Origin: SpSt-398 sp041752235 | GTDB lineage: Bacteria; Bacteroidota; Bacteroidia; Chitinophagales; Chitinophagaceae | Assembly: GCA_041752235.1 (NCBI GenBank) | Contig: JBGSHM010000019.1 | Location: forward strand, 1-64,000 | Length of the DNA stretch: 64,000 nt | Direction of reading: 5' to 3' | Part shown: piece after piece, positions 24,541 to 34,054 of the stretch | Numbering within the stretch: position 1 is the stretch's first letter | Layout of the letters: every line of letters begins with the position of its first letter | Position numbers and translations under genes: made by a program | The notes under the pieces: generated by a model | Seen by the model: only the letters and a program-made list of their open reading frames with translations | Databases searched by the model: none | What the model was told of the DNA's origin: nothing

Positions 24541-26901
24541 TTGAAAGGCCGGCAGGAAAAATATGCTCCCCTTATACCAGTCATCCTGTTCGAGATGGCG
24601 GTTGTCCTGGTTTCCTCCTGTGGTGTGGTTCCTAAGGGGTATCCCCCCAACAAACCCTTTGTCTATGAAACAAATATCCAATTGCAGGGCGACTTTTCAA
24701 AGGATGAGCGTAAATCCCTTTCCTCCCGCCTCCGAAACCAACTGGATGACAGTATCCGGATAAGGACGGTTGGTCAGTTGATCCGCGAGGTTCTGCGTAA
24801 CCCTCCGGCTTACGATAGCATACATGCCCAACGATCGGTACTCTTCATGCGCGACCTGCTTAACTCCCTGGGCTATTACAGAGATACGATCTGGTTTGAT
24901 ACCAGTTTGGTGGTTGTTCCCAACAACAAGCACGGTGACCAATTCAGAACCACTGTGGACTTTCATGTCAGACCGGGGAAAATGATCCACATTGACTCGG
25001 TAGCGTATAATCTGAATGATACTGGCTCGTACCATCCAAACAAGGCCGATCTTCAAGCACTCGCCCTTCAATCTGCCGGAAACTCGGTACTTAAGAAAGG
25101 TGATGCCTTTTCCAAACAAAATATTTCCACTGAGATCGACCGATTGGTCACGCTCTACCGTAACAACGGATACCTTCGGTTTTCCCGCGAAGAATTGGTG
25201 GCTGTGTGGGATACACTCGATCCTTCTTTACTCGCCCCTACCCTTGACCCTTTCGAACAGATCCTTCAACTCGAAGAAAGACGAAAGCGGATGGAAAACC
25301 CCACAGCCAATATTGAGTTTATCCTTAAACCCGGGTTCAACCCAACACGCCTGACCAAATTCTATGTTGGCCATACCACACTTTTTCCGGACTACACAGG
25401 CGATTCCATTGCCGCCGACAGAAAAGTCAACCACATCGACTCGAGTTATAGCGTTGTCCGGTACACCGATTTCTTTGGTTGGAAATTTCTTTCCCAATAC
25501 ATCTATTTCAAGCGGGGTGACCTCTACAACCAACAACAATACCTCAAAACGGTCAACCGATTCAATGGCTTGGGTGCCTGGCGACTCGTGAATATTGAAC
25601 AAGTTACGAGACCAGGCTCCGATACGGTGGATTTCAATATTTTCCTCACCCCTGCCAGCCGGTATTCCTTTACAACCAACCTGGAGGTAAGTGGCAGCAA
25701 TAATGCCCTGATCCAGGGAAACCTGCTGGGACTTGGTGCCAATGCCACCCTGCTCAACCGAAATTTTGCCCGTTCGGCCAACCAGTATAACCTTAATGCG
25801 CGAATCAATACCGAGTTAAGTACCAAAGGAAAGTTTATTGCCGCCCAACAGGCCGGGGTGAGCTATACGATCAATTTCCCCCGACTCATTCCCAATCCTT
25901 CCTTTATCCGTGCTTCGGCCAAGGAAAGAGCCAAGACAAGTCTATCCATTGCGTATAGCAATACAGACCGAAAGGATTATTTCATAGTCAACTCGCTGAA
26001 TCTTTCCTGGGGCTATGATATCGCCTGGAAGAATAAATCATTGCGCATTGTATTGCCCAATATTGAATACACCGTTCTGCAACGCCGCGACAGCCTGAGT
26101 TCACTCATTGACCGAAACCCTTCATTCAAGAACATCTTTAACCAGGGATTGGTGGTATCGGGTCAGGCAGGATTCAAGATCACAGGAGGTAAAGGAAAAA
26201 ATGTAAACCTGTTTAGTGCCAATTTCGAAGAGTCAGGTTTGCTTTCACGACTTATCGATGCCAAATTATTCGACAGCTTATATCGTTTTGTCAAGTTTGA
26301 TGCGGAATTTGTGCGCAGCATGAATTTTGGCAGAAACCAATTGGTCACCCGCTTTTATAGTGGTGTTGGTATTGCCCTGAAGACACGTACAAGGAACAGC
26401 GATATCCAAATGCCTTATTTCCGGCAGTTCTTCCCGGGTGGACCCAATAGTATGCGTGCCTGGAACCTGCGAAGCCTGGGGCCGGGATCTTCGCTTAAAA
26501 CACGGGAAGAAGCACCTTTCCGGTTTGGTGATTTCATGTTTGAGACAAATATTGAATTCCGTTTTCCGCTGGCACAAATTGCCGGGTATAAGGTCACCAG
26601 TGCTTTGTTTTCGGATATTGGCAATGTATGGTTCATCCGACCCAATGATGACTTTCCGGGTGGTGAGTTAACCAGTTTGAAAAAGTTCTTTAAGGACCTG
26701 GCCGTAGGTGTAGGTACCGGCTTGCGATTTGACTTTGAATTCCTGATTGTCCGCCTGGATTATTCGCTGAAGGCACGTAACCCTACTCCGGCCCCGAGCA
26801 ATGCCGCTGCCCAAAGCAAATGGTTTTATAAATGGAATGGGGGAACTTTGTTACACGGAGTATTTCAGTTGGGGATCAACTATCCATTTGTCCGTTTCTA
26901 G
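24541..26901 (+). CDS. BamA/TamA-family outer-membrane protein with lipoprotein signal
   Basis: 786 residues from a TTG start. The leader ends in a lipobox (LVSSC, about residue 27). Then come POTRA-like segments (about 40-300; DRLVTLYRNNGYLRFSREE) and an Omp85 barrel (about 380-786) with the FPGGPNSMRAWNLRSLGPG loop-6 region carrying the RGF/Y-like motif and a C-terminal strand GINYPFVRF ending in Phe. The protein inserts or moves barrel proteins or lipids at the outer membrane. Housekeeping BamA is longer and not lipidated, so this is a paralogue of the TamA-like group. Only 28 bp separate it from the divergent methyltransferase. Confidence 0.87.
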   Translation: MKGRQEKYAPLIPVILFEMAVVLVSSCGVVPKGYPPNKPFVYETNIQLQGDFSKDERKSLSSRLRNQLDDSIRIRTVGQLIREVLRNPPAYDSIHAQRSVLFMRDLLNSLGYYRDTIWFDTSLVVVPNNKHGDQFRTTVDFHVRPGKMIHIDSVAYNLNDTGSYHPNKADLQALALQSAGNSVLKKGDAFSKQNISTEIDRLVTLYRNNGYLRFSREELVAVWDTLDPSLLAPTLDPFEQILQLEERRKRMENPTANIEFILKPGFNPTRLTKFYVGHTTLFPDYTGDSIAADRKVNHIDSSYSVVRYTDFFGWKFLSQYIYFKRGDLYNQQQYLKTVNRFNGLGAWRLVNIEQVTRPGSDTVDFNIFLTPASRYSFTTNLEVSGSNNALIQGNLLGLGANATLLNRNFARSANQYNLNARINTELSTKGKFIAAQQAGVSYTINFPRLIPNPSFIRASAKERAKTSLSIAYSNTDRKDYFIVNSLNLSWGYDIAWKNKSLRIVLPNIEYTVLQRRDSLSSLIDRNPSFKNIFNQGLVVSGQAGFKITGGKGKNVNLFSANFEESGLLSRLIDAKLFDSLYRFVKFDAEFVRSMNFGRNQLVTRFYSGVGIALKTRTRNSDIQMPYFRQFFPGGPNSMRAWNLRSLGPGSSLKTREEAPFRFGDFMFETNIEFRFPLAQIAGYKVTSALFSDIGNVWFIRPNDDFPGGELTSLKKFFKDLAVGVGTGLRFDFEFLIVRLDYSLKARNPTPAPSNAAAQSKWFYKWNGGTLLHGVFQLGINYPFVRF

Positions 26902-26913
26902 TTTATTTCTTTT

Positions 26914-26985
26914 CCGCCATGACGCAAGGGCGCCAGATTTTCTTATGCCCTCCTGGCGCTACATTGTGTCATCGCGCCTTGGCGG
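26914..26985. repeat. Imperfect inverted repeat between converging genes
   Basis: CCGCCATGACGC-AAGGGCGCCAG faces CTGGCGC-(bulge)-GTGTCATCGCGCCTTGGCGG. It lies between the stop codons of the BamA-family gene (26901) and truB (26995). The words overlap those of the perfect palindrome at 19795. It probably works as a bidirectional terminator. Confidence 0.7.
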
Positions 26986-26994
26986 TTGAATCAA

Positions 26995-27690
26995 CTATTT
27001 TTCCTCCAACATTTCTAATATTTGTTTTTCTACTCCTGGCATGTCTTTCGCTTCTTCCACCCGAAACTCCCCGATACGGGTGCGGCAAAGTTTGCTGAGA
27101 TAGGCCCCACAGCCCAGGGCTGCACCAAAATCATTGGCCAGGCTGCGGATATATGTCCCGGTGGTACACACCACCCTGAAATCAACCTCGGGTAATTCAA
27201 TACGGGTGATCTCAAATTCCTTTATGGTAACCGGACGTGGATCGAGTTTTACTTCTTTCCCTTGCCTGGCCAGTTCATATACCCTTTTCCCATCCACCTT
27301 AATAGCGGAATGTGCCGGAGGTATTTGAAGAATATCCCCGGTAAAGGAGGCTGTTTGTTTAATGATCGCATCGCGATCAATTCCTTCCAACGGTTTAAAA
27401 TCGGTTGGCTCACTCTCGAGATCATAGGTGGGTGTAACTGCCCCGAGCGTGAAAGTCCCGGTATACTCTTTTTCCCGGGCCATGTATTCATTGATCTTTT
27501 TGGTAAACTTACCTGTACAAACAATGAGCAAACCCGTTGCCAGCGGATCAAGTGTGCCCGCATGCCCCACTTTCTTGATGCGCACCAGGTTTCGGACCTT
27601 TCGTACCACATCAAAGGAGGTCCAGCGCAGGGGCTTGTCGATCAGAAGAACCTGACCGGTTTCGTACACAGAAGGAGTTTTAAGAGACAT
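26995..27690 (-). CDS. truB: tRNA pseudouridine(55) synthase
   Basis: Converts U55 to pseudouridine in the T-loop of tRNAs. 231 residues, the short bacterial form without a full PUA domain. Catalytic Asp is in GHAGTLDPLATG; other family motifs are LLIDKPLRWTSFDVV, REKEYTGTFTLG, RVYELARQGKE and CTTGTYIRSLANDFG. The last part (GEFRVEEAKDMPG) matches TruB ends. It ends against the inverted repeat at 26914-26985, and its start lies 104 bp from the DUF58 gene on the same strand, with an A/T-rich repeat between them. Confidence 0.95.
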   Translation of the reverse strand: MSLKTPSVYETGQVLLIDKPLRWTSFDVVRKVRNLVRIKKVGHAGTLDPLATGLLIVCTGKFTKKINEYMAREKEYTGTFTLGAVTPTYDLESEPTDFKPLEGIDRDAIIKQTASFTGDILQIPPAHSAIKVDGKRVYELARQGKEVKLDPRPVTIKEFEITRIELPEVDFRVVCTTGTYIRSLANDFGAALGCGAYLSKLCRTRIGEFRVEEAKDMPGVEKQILEMLEEK

Positions 27691-27700
27691 GATGCAAAGG

Positions 27701-27793
27701 AAATAAGAAATAAGGAATAAGATATAAGAAATGTGAAAGAGATGAGCACAATACTTTCTTTTTTCATATTTATTATTTCTTATTCTTTATTAT
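27701..27793. repeat. A/T-rich imperfect inverted repeat of AATAAG words
   Basis: AAATAAGAAATAAGGAATAAG at the left faces CTTTCTTTTTTCAT...TTATTTCTTATTC at the right, directly after the DUF58 stop codon in transcription order. The words match those of the perfect repeat at 20309-20390. Confidence 0.6.
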
Positions 27794-29119
27794 TTATATC
27801 GACATCCTGTTCTTCACCTCCAAATACTTATTGATCGTATTCACCGTCAGGTCTTCCGGTGCGGAGAGAATGGATAGAATTCCGTTCTTTTGGAGTTCAC
27901 GGACCATGCGCCTTTTTTCATTGCTGAATTTCTCACCAATGGTCTTGATATAAATATCTTCGACGGTTTCGGCTTTGCTTTGCTGGAGTGTGCGGAGTTC
28001 GGTATTCTCAAATAGGACGACCAGGAGCAGGTGGTAGCGGGCGATTCGTTGAAGAGAGGGCAATTGTCTTTCCATACTTTCGAAAGACTCAAAGTTGGTA
28101 AAATACACCAGTAGGCTTCGGTGGCTGATCCGGTTCCTGATCACTGAGAATAATTTCTCCAGATCGGGTTCAAGAAATCGGGTTTGTTGTTTATAGAGCG
28201 ATTCGAGGATCAGGTTGATCTGGGTTGGTTTCCGATCGGCGGGCAAAAAGGTATCTATGTTCTCAGCAAATGTGATCAACCCGGCCTTATCCTGCTTTGC
28301 CAGGGCCACATTACTCAACACCAAAGCGGCATTGATAGCATGATCCAACAGGTACATGCCACGAAAAGGCATTTTCATTACCCGGCCTTTGTTGATCACA
28401 CAATAGATCTGCTGGCTTCTCTCATCGGTAAATGTATTCACCATCAGATCGCTTCGACGGGCTGATGCTTTCCAGTTCACTGTCCGATAATCATCTCCCC
28501 GTACGTATTCTTTGATCTGCTCGAATTCCATGCTGTGTCCAAGACGCCGCACCCTTTTTACGCCAGCTTCCTCTAATCGGTTGCTGATGGCCAATAACTG
28601 GTAACGGCGCATTTGCATATAAGAAGGATAGACCTTGACGGTTTGTGTGGTTCCAAAGGCCAGGCGGCGGCTCACCAAACGCAGGGGGCTGGAAACCATC
28701 AAAATGGTCTGATTAAAAATATATTCTCCTCGTGTAAGTGGTTTGAGTTGGTAATTGTGCTCCGCAACAGATTTCCCAGGAAGCAGCATATTAATCGGTC
28801 TCCTTTTTTCCTGAAATTGATCGGGCAATTCTTCTATGATGGAAACCTCTACAGGAAAGGGATATTCATTCTGTAAACTTAATTTTACCTCATTCTCATC
28901 CCCATGACTAAACCGTTCCCCGACCTCTCGCAAAGCGGTTACACCTTTCTTGTTGCCATATAACAGTACCATATCCACGATAAGGGTAAGTATAAAAAGT
29001 ACCAGGGCAATCAATGCCGCCTGATATAGCCAGGGCAGGAAATAACTCGCCGCAAAAATCAGGGCTACCACCCCTGCGGCAACATAAGCTCTGGTATGTA
29101 AATAAAATGACCTTAGCAT
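27794..29119 (-). CDS. DUF58 domain protein
   Basis: 441 residues. Two N-terminal TMs (about 10-50) precede a large cytoplasmic or periplasmic part with the DUF58 hallmark VRGDDYRTVNWKASARR and a von Willebrand A-like tail (TDERSQQIYCVINKGR, LVYFTNFES). DUF58 proteins are encoded beside MoxR AAA+ ATPases and are thought to be their membrane partners in assembling or remodelling protein complexes. Here it is the last gene of a five-gene operon, 21 bp after the MoxR gene. An inverted repeat follows its stop. Confidence 0.9.
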   Translation of the reverse strand: MLRSFYLHTRAYVAAGVVALIFAASYFLPWLYQAALIALVLFILTLIVDMVLLYGNKKGVTALREVGERFSHGDENEVKLSLQNEYPFPVEVSIIEELPDQFQEKRRPINMLLPGKSVAEHNYQLKPLTRGEYIFNQTILMVSSPLRLVSRRLAFGTTQTVKVYPSYMQMRRYQLLAISNRLEEAGVKRVRRLGHSMEFEQIKEYVRGDDYRTVNWKASARRSDLMVNTFTDERSQQIYCVINKGRVMKMPFRGMYLLDHAINAALVLSNVALAKQDKAGLITFAENIDTFLPADRKPTQINLILESLYKQQTRFLEPDLEKLFSVIRNRISHRSLLVYFTNFESFESMERQLPSLQRIARYHLLLVVLFENTELRTLQQSKAETVEDIYIKTIGEKFSNEKRRMVRELQKNGILSILSAPEDLTVNTINKYLEVKNRMSI

Positions 29120-29140
29120 GAAAAATGTATAATAATCCCT

Positions 29141-30118
29141 TTACCTGGGAACTTCCATCCCCTCAATGACCTGTTTGATCACTTCGTCTTCAGTTACTCC
29201 CTCCATTTCCTTTTCCGGTGCCAGAATGATCCGGTGCCGAAGAACAGGAGCTACGATGGAAAGAATATCTTCCGGAGTTACAAAATCTCTCCCCGATAAG
29301 GCGGCCATAGCTTTTGCCGCATGCATGATGGCCAATGATGCACGGGGAGAAGCGCCCAGATAGATGGATTTATGATTTCGGGTCTGTTGGATCAACCGGG
29401 CAATAAAGGCCATCAGTTTATCTTCAATTAACAAGGTCTTTACCTGTTGTCTGATCTCGTTGATTTGATCTCCAATCAATACCGGTTGAACTTTGTCCAC
29501 CGGTTTGGTGCTTCCCATTTCATGAAAGAGTTTAAGCATGGTGACCTCTTGCTCTTCGGTGGGATACGGAACCAATACCTTGAAAAGAAATCGGTCCAGT
29601 TGCGCCTCGGGTAGGCGGTATGTTCCTTCCTGCTCTATCGGGTTCTGCGTAGCCAATACCATAAAGGGAGATGCCATGGCATAGGTTTTCCCATCAACCG
29701 TCGCTTGCCGTTCTTCCATAACTTCAAAGAGAGCGGATTGGGTCTTGGCCGGTGCACGGTTGATCTCATCAATGAGAACAATATTGCTGAATACGGGGCC
29801 TGGTTTAAAGTCAAACACCGCTTCGCGAGGATTGAACACCGGAGTACCCAATACATCGGACGGCATCAGGTCAGGGGTAAACTGTATGCGCGAAAAACCG
29901 GCATTGATACTACGGGCCACCAATTTAGCGGTCAGCGTCTTTGCCACACCGGGCACCCCTTCGATCAATACATGCCCATCAGCCAGGATCGCGGCGAGGA
30001 TCAACTTGACCATTTCATCCTGCCCGACAATGATTTTCTTGATCTCGGAGCGGATATTGTTGACCGACTCATTGAGGGCAGTCAGGTCAACGCGGGGCTG
30101 GTACATTTGTTCGTCCAT
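29141..30118 (-). CDS. MoxR-family AAA+ ATPase
   Basis: 325 residues. Walker A is GVPGVAKT, Walker B VLIDEINRAP, sensor 1 LATQNP, and the DRFLFKV arginine-finger region follows; the C-terminal lid has YLGASPRASLAIMHAAKA. MoxR ATPases act as chaperones that activate or assemble partner complexes, often with VWA-domain proteins. Its neighbours here (DUF58, DUF4350, DUF4129, SpoIIM-like) form a set seen together in many Bacteroidota. The gene follows DUF4350 with a 1-bp gap, so it is translationally coupled. Confidence 0.94.
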   Translation of the reverse strand: MDEQMYQPRVDLTALNESVNNIRSEIKKIIVGQDEMVKLILAAILADGHVLIEGVPGVAKTLTAKLVARSINAGFSRIQFTPDLMPSDVLGTPVFNPREAVFDFKPGPVFSNIVLIDEINRAPAKTQSALFEVMEERQATVDGKTYAMASPFMVLATQNPIEQEGTYRLPEAQLDRFLFKVLVPYPTEEQEVTMLKLFHEMGSTKPVDKVQPVLIGDQINEIRQQVKTLLIEDKLMAFIARLIQQTRNHKSIYLGASPRASLAIMHAAKAMAALSGRDFVTPEDILSIVAPVLRHRIILAPEKEMEGVTEDEVIKQVIEGMEVPR

Positions 30119-30119
30119 A

Positions 30120-31334
30120 TCAGGCTTGTTTATAGAATTTTTCTAATTGTTGATAAAAGTCTTGCAACTGCCAAACTGAAACCGAATGTTCCTTTTCCAA
30201 TTGGGCAATAAAAGTCAGGATATACCGGATCTCGGGTTCAGGGTAACCGGATTTAAAATGGAGTGTCTTCACCAACTCATCATCCAGACGCGTAGTTGTC
30301 ACCCGGTAACGGTTTCTGACATGCTCCAGAAAATAAGACCCCATCTTGATACAGAGGTTACGGTGATCACCACGTTCATGGTATAAGCGCCCAATGGTGC
30401 GCACAAAATCGAGCGAATCATTCTTGGGTGCAGGAAGCACGGGTATCTTTCGTCTCCGGCGTCTCATTTCCAGCAACACGTATATGATCAAAGTGAGGAG
30501 AGCGATCCAGAGTGCCGCCTTCATAGAGGGGTAACGCATCATTACGGTCCACCAATTGGCCTGCTTGGGATTGGGTTGGTTATTCTGGTTTCTTTGCGAA
30601 AAATATTCATCCCAATATATATACTGCACCGAGGAAGGAATCAGGGAAAATAGTTGTTCGTAATAAGACAGGTTCTTTTTATGGAGGAGGAAATAATTGG
30701 ATAGCGATAAAGGTGCCAGGTGTAAAAAAATATTCCCTCCCCCCGCGTGATAACGAAACAGGAGAGGCTCGCCGTCAACTGAAGTGGCAAGAATATCGAC
30801 CAGGCTATCGTTCCAGGAATGGGCCGGCGAGGCAAACTCATAACCAGGATAGGTAAAGGATTGTTTGGTGGTAAAAGGCGGCGTGTTCAGTTCAACGGTC
30901 AGCGAATCATAGTACGGAAAAACTTCTTCCTCCAAGGTCACTGAAAGAGTCTTTTCCACCTGATAAGAAATGCTGCGGGTACTGAGAAATATCGTATTGC
31001 CATATGAGGCAAACCGCATAAGATTTCCCATTTCTTTTTCCGTCGGATTGAATTGATCCGTAATGATCACCAGCGCATTTCCCGTAGAAAACTCCTGAAG
31101 ACTGTCGAGATAGGCATTGTCTGAACCTGTGGGAATAATATCTGCCTTTTTGAAAAGTGTACTTAACCCGGCATAGGCGACATAATGTCCATAGGGCTTT
31201 TTTGAAATTTTTCCAATGGCCAATCGTCCATCCAACCTGCGTTTACCACCTGTCGAAGAGGAGGAGCCAATGATGAGCAACACGAGTGCTCCGATCATGA
31301 AGAAAAGAAAAAGGATGGGCAAATACTTTTTCAT
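30120..31334 (-). CDS. DUF4350 domain membrane protein
   Basis: 404 residues. N-terminal TM (about 3-23), then an extracytoplasmic domain with the DUF4350 layout (KKPYGHYVAYAGLSTLF, NALVIITDQFNPTEKE, GGNIFLHLAPLSLSNYFLL, YIYWDEYF). A second TM (about 277-296, AALWIALLTLIIYVLLEMRRRRR) leads to a cytoplasmic helical tail (FVRTIGRLYHERGDHRNLC). The fold of the first part resembles glutamine-amidotransferase-like beta-alpha domains, without clear catalytic residues. Start ATG overlaps the DUF4129 stop by 4 bp (ATGA type). Function unknown beyond the MoxR context. Confidence 0.85.
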   Translation of the reverse strand: MKKYLPILFLFFMIGALVLLIIGSSSSTGGKRRLDGRLAIGKISKKPYGHYVAYAGLSTLFKKADIIPTGSDNAYLDSLQEFSTGNALVIITDQFNPTEKEMGNLMRFASYGNTIFLSTRSISYQVEKTLSVTLEEEVFPYYDSLTVELNTPPFTTKQSFTYPGYEFASPAHSWNDSLVDILATSVDGEPLLFRYHAGGGNIFLHLAPLSLSNYFLLHKKNLSYYEQLFSLIPSSVQYIYWDEYFSQRNQNNQPNPKQANWWTVMMRYPSMKAALWIALLTLIIYVLLEMRRRRRKIPVLPAPKNDSLDFVRTIGRLYHERGDHRNLCIKMGSYFLEHVRNRYRVTTTRLDDELVKTLHFKSGYPEPEIRYILTFIAQLEKEHSVSVWQLQDFYQQLEKFYKQA

Positions 31335-32146
31335 GCCAGGCCTCCTTTTTTATAAAAATCATGAAAGAACTGGCGGATATCCCTATAGTTTCCTTCCAGT
31401 GGACTGAACTGGCCATACCATACATATTCATAATGCCGCATGGCCTGAAAAAAGTTCGCATACTCCGGGCGGCCATGCAATTGCATCAGGTAGTCGAGGT
31501 TGGTGCGGTCAGGTTTATATTGGATGGTGCCTCGTTCTGACAATCCTTTTAGTAATTGAAGAAAAAGGTATCGTACGGCCAGCCTGTAGTTACCGTCCTT
31601 TTCCGCAGCTTCGATCTTATAGGCATAGGGAATGGTAAAAATATCCTCCTCCTCTTGCAAACCTTCTGCCTCTCCTTTTACCAATGCCTGATCATTTTTA
31701 AAGAACCCGATCCCGTTTTGGGATAGAAACCAGATAAGCAGCCCTATAAATGATAGCAGGATCAGTATCCAAAGTAAGTTGAATATCCAGCTTTGATTAA
31801 GAACGGATTTATTGTTCTTTTCCTTCTTTGGTTCGTCTTCCTGGAAAGGATAATTCGCATACCAGAATTCGGGGTCCTTTTCAAAACTCAACACGGAATC
31901 AGCGGGAAATTTTCGCCATTCCCATTTTTCTTCAAAATTTTTATAGGCTTCTTTGGGTACCACATATCGTGACAGGTCTTCGCCCGTGGTAGCAGGCACA
32001 GCAACGACCTCATCGGTAACCGGTGCTTCAGTTATAACCACCGTATCCATTTCATAGGGGTACTCCTCCTCTTCATCCTGCGCAAAGCTCGCCTGTGAAA
32101 GAAATCCCATGAGGATCAGGAGGAGATATGTACGTAAATTTTTCAT
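31331..32146 (-). CDS. DUF4129 domain membrane protein
   Basis: 271 residues. A signal-peptide-like N-terminus (1-22, ending ASFAQ) is followed by an acidic stretch (DEEEEYPYEMD) and a periplasmic linker, one TM (about 138-158, FNLLWILILLSFIGLLIWFL) and a C-terminal cytoplasmic helical domain typical of DUF4129 (YRLAVRYLFLQLLKGLSERG, TNLDYLMQL, FQAMRHYEYVWYGQF). It overlaps both neighbours by 4 bp, which indicates strict co-translation. Probably a structural partner in the MoxR/DUF58 membrane complex. Confidence 0.85.
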   Translation of the reverse strand: MKNLRTYLLLILMGFLSQASFAQDEEEEYPYEMDTVVITEAPVTDEVVAVPATTGEDLSRYVVPKEAYKNFEEKWEWRKFPADSVLSFEKDPEFWYANYPFQEDEPKKEKNNKSVLNQSWIFNLLWILILLSFIGLLIWFLSQNGIGFFKNDQALVKGEAEGLQEEEDIFTIPYAYKIEAAEKDGNYRLAVRYLFLQLLKGLSERGTIQYKPDRTNLDYLMQLHGRPEYANFFQAMRHYEYVWYGQFSPLEGNYRDIRQFFHDFYKKGGLA

Positions 32147-33111
32147 CCCCTTTCCTCCCAGAATTTATTCGCCAGTTTCTTTTCTATGCGAAAAGGATAG
32201 ATGATAAAATACCAAACTACAAATACGATGGAGGCCACCACTACCAGGATGGTAAGCACCGGCACATCATTATACAAGCGTGTAATGAACCCTTCAAAAA
32301 ACGCGGCCAGGGCAAAGACGGGAAATAAACCGATGATGATCTTGGCTCCTTCTTTGGCCGCCATCTTAACGGAGTCAAGTCGGCTTAGCGTACCTGGCAG
32401 CAAAAACCCTTTTCCCAGGATCAGGCCGGCTCCGGCCGCCAGAATAATAGCTGTCAATTCCAACGTGCCGTGGATAAATACAACCAGAAAAAAATCAAGC
32501 CCCAACCCTTCCCGATAAAAAAGCTGGTCAAAGGCCCCGACCATGAAACTGTTGGAGGCAAGGATATATAAGGTGGGAATGCCAAAAAATATTCCTGAAA
32601 TAAAGGCTTTGACAGCCACCCCAATATTGTTGATCATGATCCGCAACCACATCACAAAAACATTTTCATTTTCATACACACCAAAAGGGTTGCCATCCCG
32701 GATATTTCCGCGGGTCATATCTACGTAATCCTGTCCCAATATCTCATTTAAAATTTCTTCATCCCGCGAGGCGGTCACAAATGCGACGGCTGCGAATACG
32801 ATAAAAATGATGGTAGAAAGAAGAATGACCCGGTGGTGTTTCCGGATGACCATGGGAAGGTCATATTTCCAAAAATCAACAAGGCGACTGGAACGTTCTT
32901 TTCGGTTGCGGTAAATATCCAGGTAAATGCGGGAGGCCAGACTATTGACATAATTGGTGACACGGCTGCCCGGATAAAAGGTTTTGGCGTAAGAAAGGTC
33001 ATCGATAAGGCGCGTAAACTCTGTCGCCAATTCGTCTGCATCCGCCACCTGGCCATGTTGTATCCGTTGCCAGCGTTCTTTGTTCTTCTTGATGAATAAG
33101 GCTTCGCGCAA
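32143..33111 (-). CDS. Stage II sporulation protein M-like membrane protein (SpoIIM family)
   Basis: 322 residues from a TTG start giving MREALFIKKNKERWQRI, the usual N-terminus of this family in non-sporulating bacteria. N-terminal helical region, then about five TMs (near 105-125, 170-195, 205-230, 232-260 and 290-315) with the SpoIIM hallmark region FIHGTLELTAIILAAGAG. In Bacillus SpoIIM acts in septal peptidoglycan remodelling; here it is the first gene of the MoxR operon and sporulation is not implied. A divergent RDD gene starts 97 bp away. Confidence 0.88.
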   Translation of the reverse strand: MREALFIKKNKERWQRIQHGQVADADELATEFTRLIDDLSYAKTFYPGSRVTNYVNSLASRIYLDIYRNRKERSSRLVDFWKYDLPMVIRKHHRVILLSTIIFIVFAAVAFVTASRDEEILNEILGQDYVDMTRGNIRDGNPFGVYENENVFVMWLRIMINNIGVAVKAFISGIFFGIPTLYILASNSFMVGAFDQLFYREGLGLDFFLVVFIHGTLELTAIILAAGAGLILGKGFLLPGTLSRLDSVKMAAKEGAKIIIGLFPVFALAAFFEGFITRLYNDVPVLTILVVVASIVFVVWYFIIYPFRIEKKLANKFWEERG

Positions 33112-33208
33112 AAATTGAGATTATATCGTAAAATAGTGATTTGTTGGTTATCCCCCCTTTCGATTCGTTAATTTTTTATTTCTTATTCCTTATTTCTTAT
33201 TTTTAACC

Positions 33209-34024
33209 ATGCCCCTGGTAAAGATTCCCACTTCTTTTAACCTTGATATTGAATTTGAGGTCAGCGAATTCTATCGCCGCTTCCTGGCCTGGTTGCTGGA
33301 TATGGTTTTGCAGATCGTTTACCTGTTGCTGGCCTATCGCCTGCTGGGTGTTATCGTTTCCAGTTCCTCCAACCCATTCCGGCCCTCGACCTTTGCCCAG
33401 ATCTATGAAATAGTTCTCTGGTTTCCCGTCATATTTTATTACCTGCTATTTGAAATATTCACGAATGGACAAAGTATTGGGAAAAAAGTGGCCGGGTTAC
33501 GAGTCGTGAATGAGAACGGAGGCAAAGCCAGTCCAAGCCAGTATGTGATCCGATGGCTGATACGCGTATCTGATTTAATGATGGTTGTAGCCATTCTGAT
33601 TTTGGCCACCTTCCCCAGCGCCTTTCAATATCCGGAATTAAGATGGGCCCTGGTGATGATTTTGGGTTTGATGATCACCGATTTGGTTTTGGTGGCATCC
33701 TCCAAAAAATCACAACGACTGGGAGATGTATTGGCCCAAACCATCATTGTACGTACCAAAAATAAAGCAGACATCCAGGACACGGTATTTCGGGAGGTGG
33801 AAGAAAGTTATACCCCGCATTTCCCCCAGATCATGCAGTTGAGTGATAAAGACATCAATGCCATAAAAAGCATTCTGGATACTGCACAAAAGAATGGGGA
33901 TTTCAACCTCGCGTATACCGCCACGGAAAAAATAAAATCACACCTGAAGATCGATACATCAATGAACCCTTATGATTTTCTGGCTACCGCGTTGAAGGAC
34001 TATAATTATCTTTCAGTGAAATAA
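33209..34024 (+). CDS. RDD family membrane protein
   Basis: 271 residues. The RDD domain occupies about 15-185 with the Arg and Asp positions in YRRFLAWLLDMVLQIVYLLL, the FTNGQSIGKKVAGLRVV segment and SQRLGDVLAQTIIV; about three to four TMs. The remaining 85 residues are a soluble tail. RDD proteins are poorly characterised; some act in ion transport. In Bacteroidota this gene commonly faces the SpoIIM/MoxR operon, as it does here, so a joint function is likely. One arm of the AATAAG-type repeat words lies between the two start codons. Confidence 0.88.
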   Translation: MPLVKIPTSFNLDIEFEVSEFYRRFLAWLLDMVLQIVYLLLAYRLLGVIVSSSSNPFRPSTFAQIYEIVLWFPVIFYYLLFEIFTNGQSIGKKVAGLRVVNENGGKASPSQYVIRWLIRVSDLMMVVAILILATFPSAFQYPELRWALVMILGLMITDLVLVASSKKSQRLGDVLAQTIIVRTKNKADIQDTVFREVEESYTPHFPQIMQLSDKDINAIKSILDTAQKNGDFNLAYTATEKIKSHLKIDTSMNPYDFLATALKDYNYLSVK

Positions 34025-34030
34025 CTTTAT

Positions 34031-34048
34031 AGCTAATAGCTATTAGCT
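34031..34048. repeat. Perfect 18-bp palindrome AGCTAATAGC|TATTAGCT
   Basis: AGCTAATAGCTATTAGCT is its own reverse complement and is followed by GTTAGCT. It lies between the converging stops of the RDD gene and proS. The same AGCTATTAGC word builds the repeats at 58883-58921 and 58973-58997, 24 kb away. Confidence 0.75.
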
Positions 34049-34054
34049 GTTAGC

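Noticed and set aside
32143..33111. Evidence for sporulation
   Set aside because: SpoIIM-like proteins occur in many non-sporulating bacteria beside MoxR genes. No other sporulation gene is in the window.
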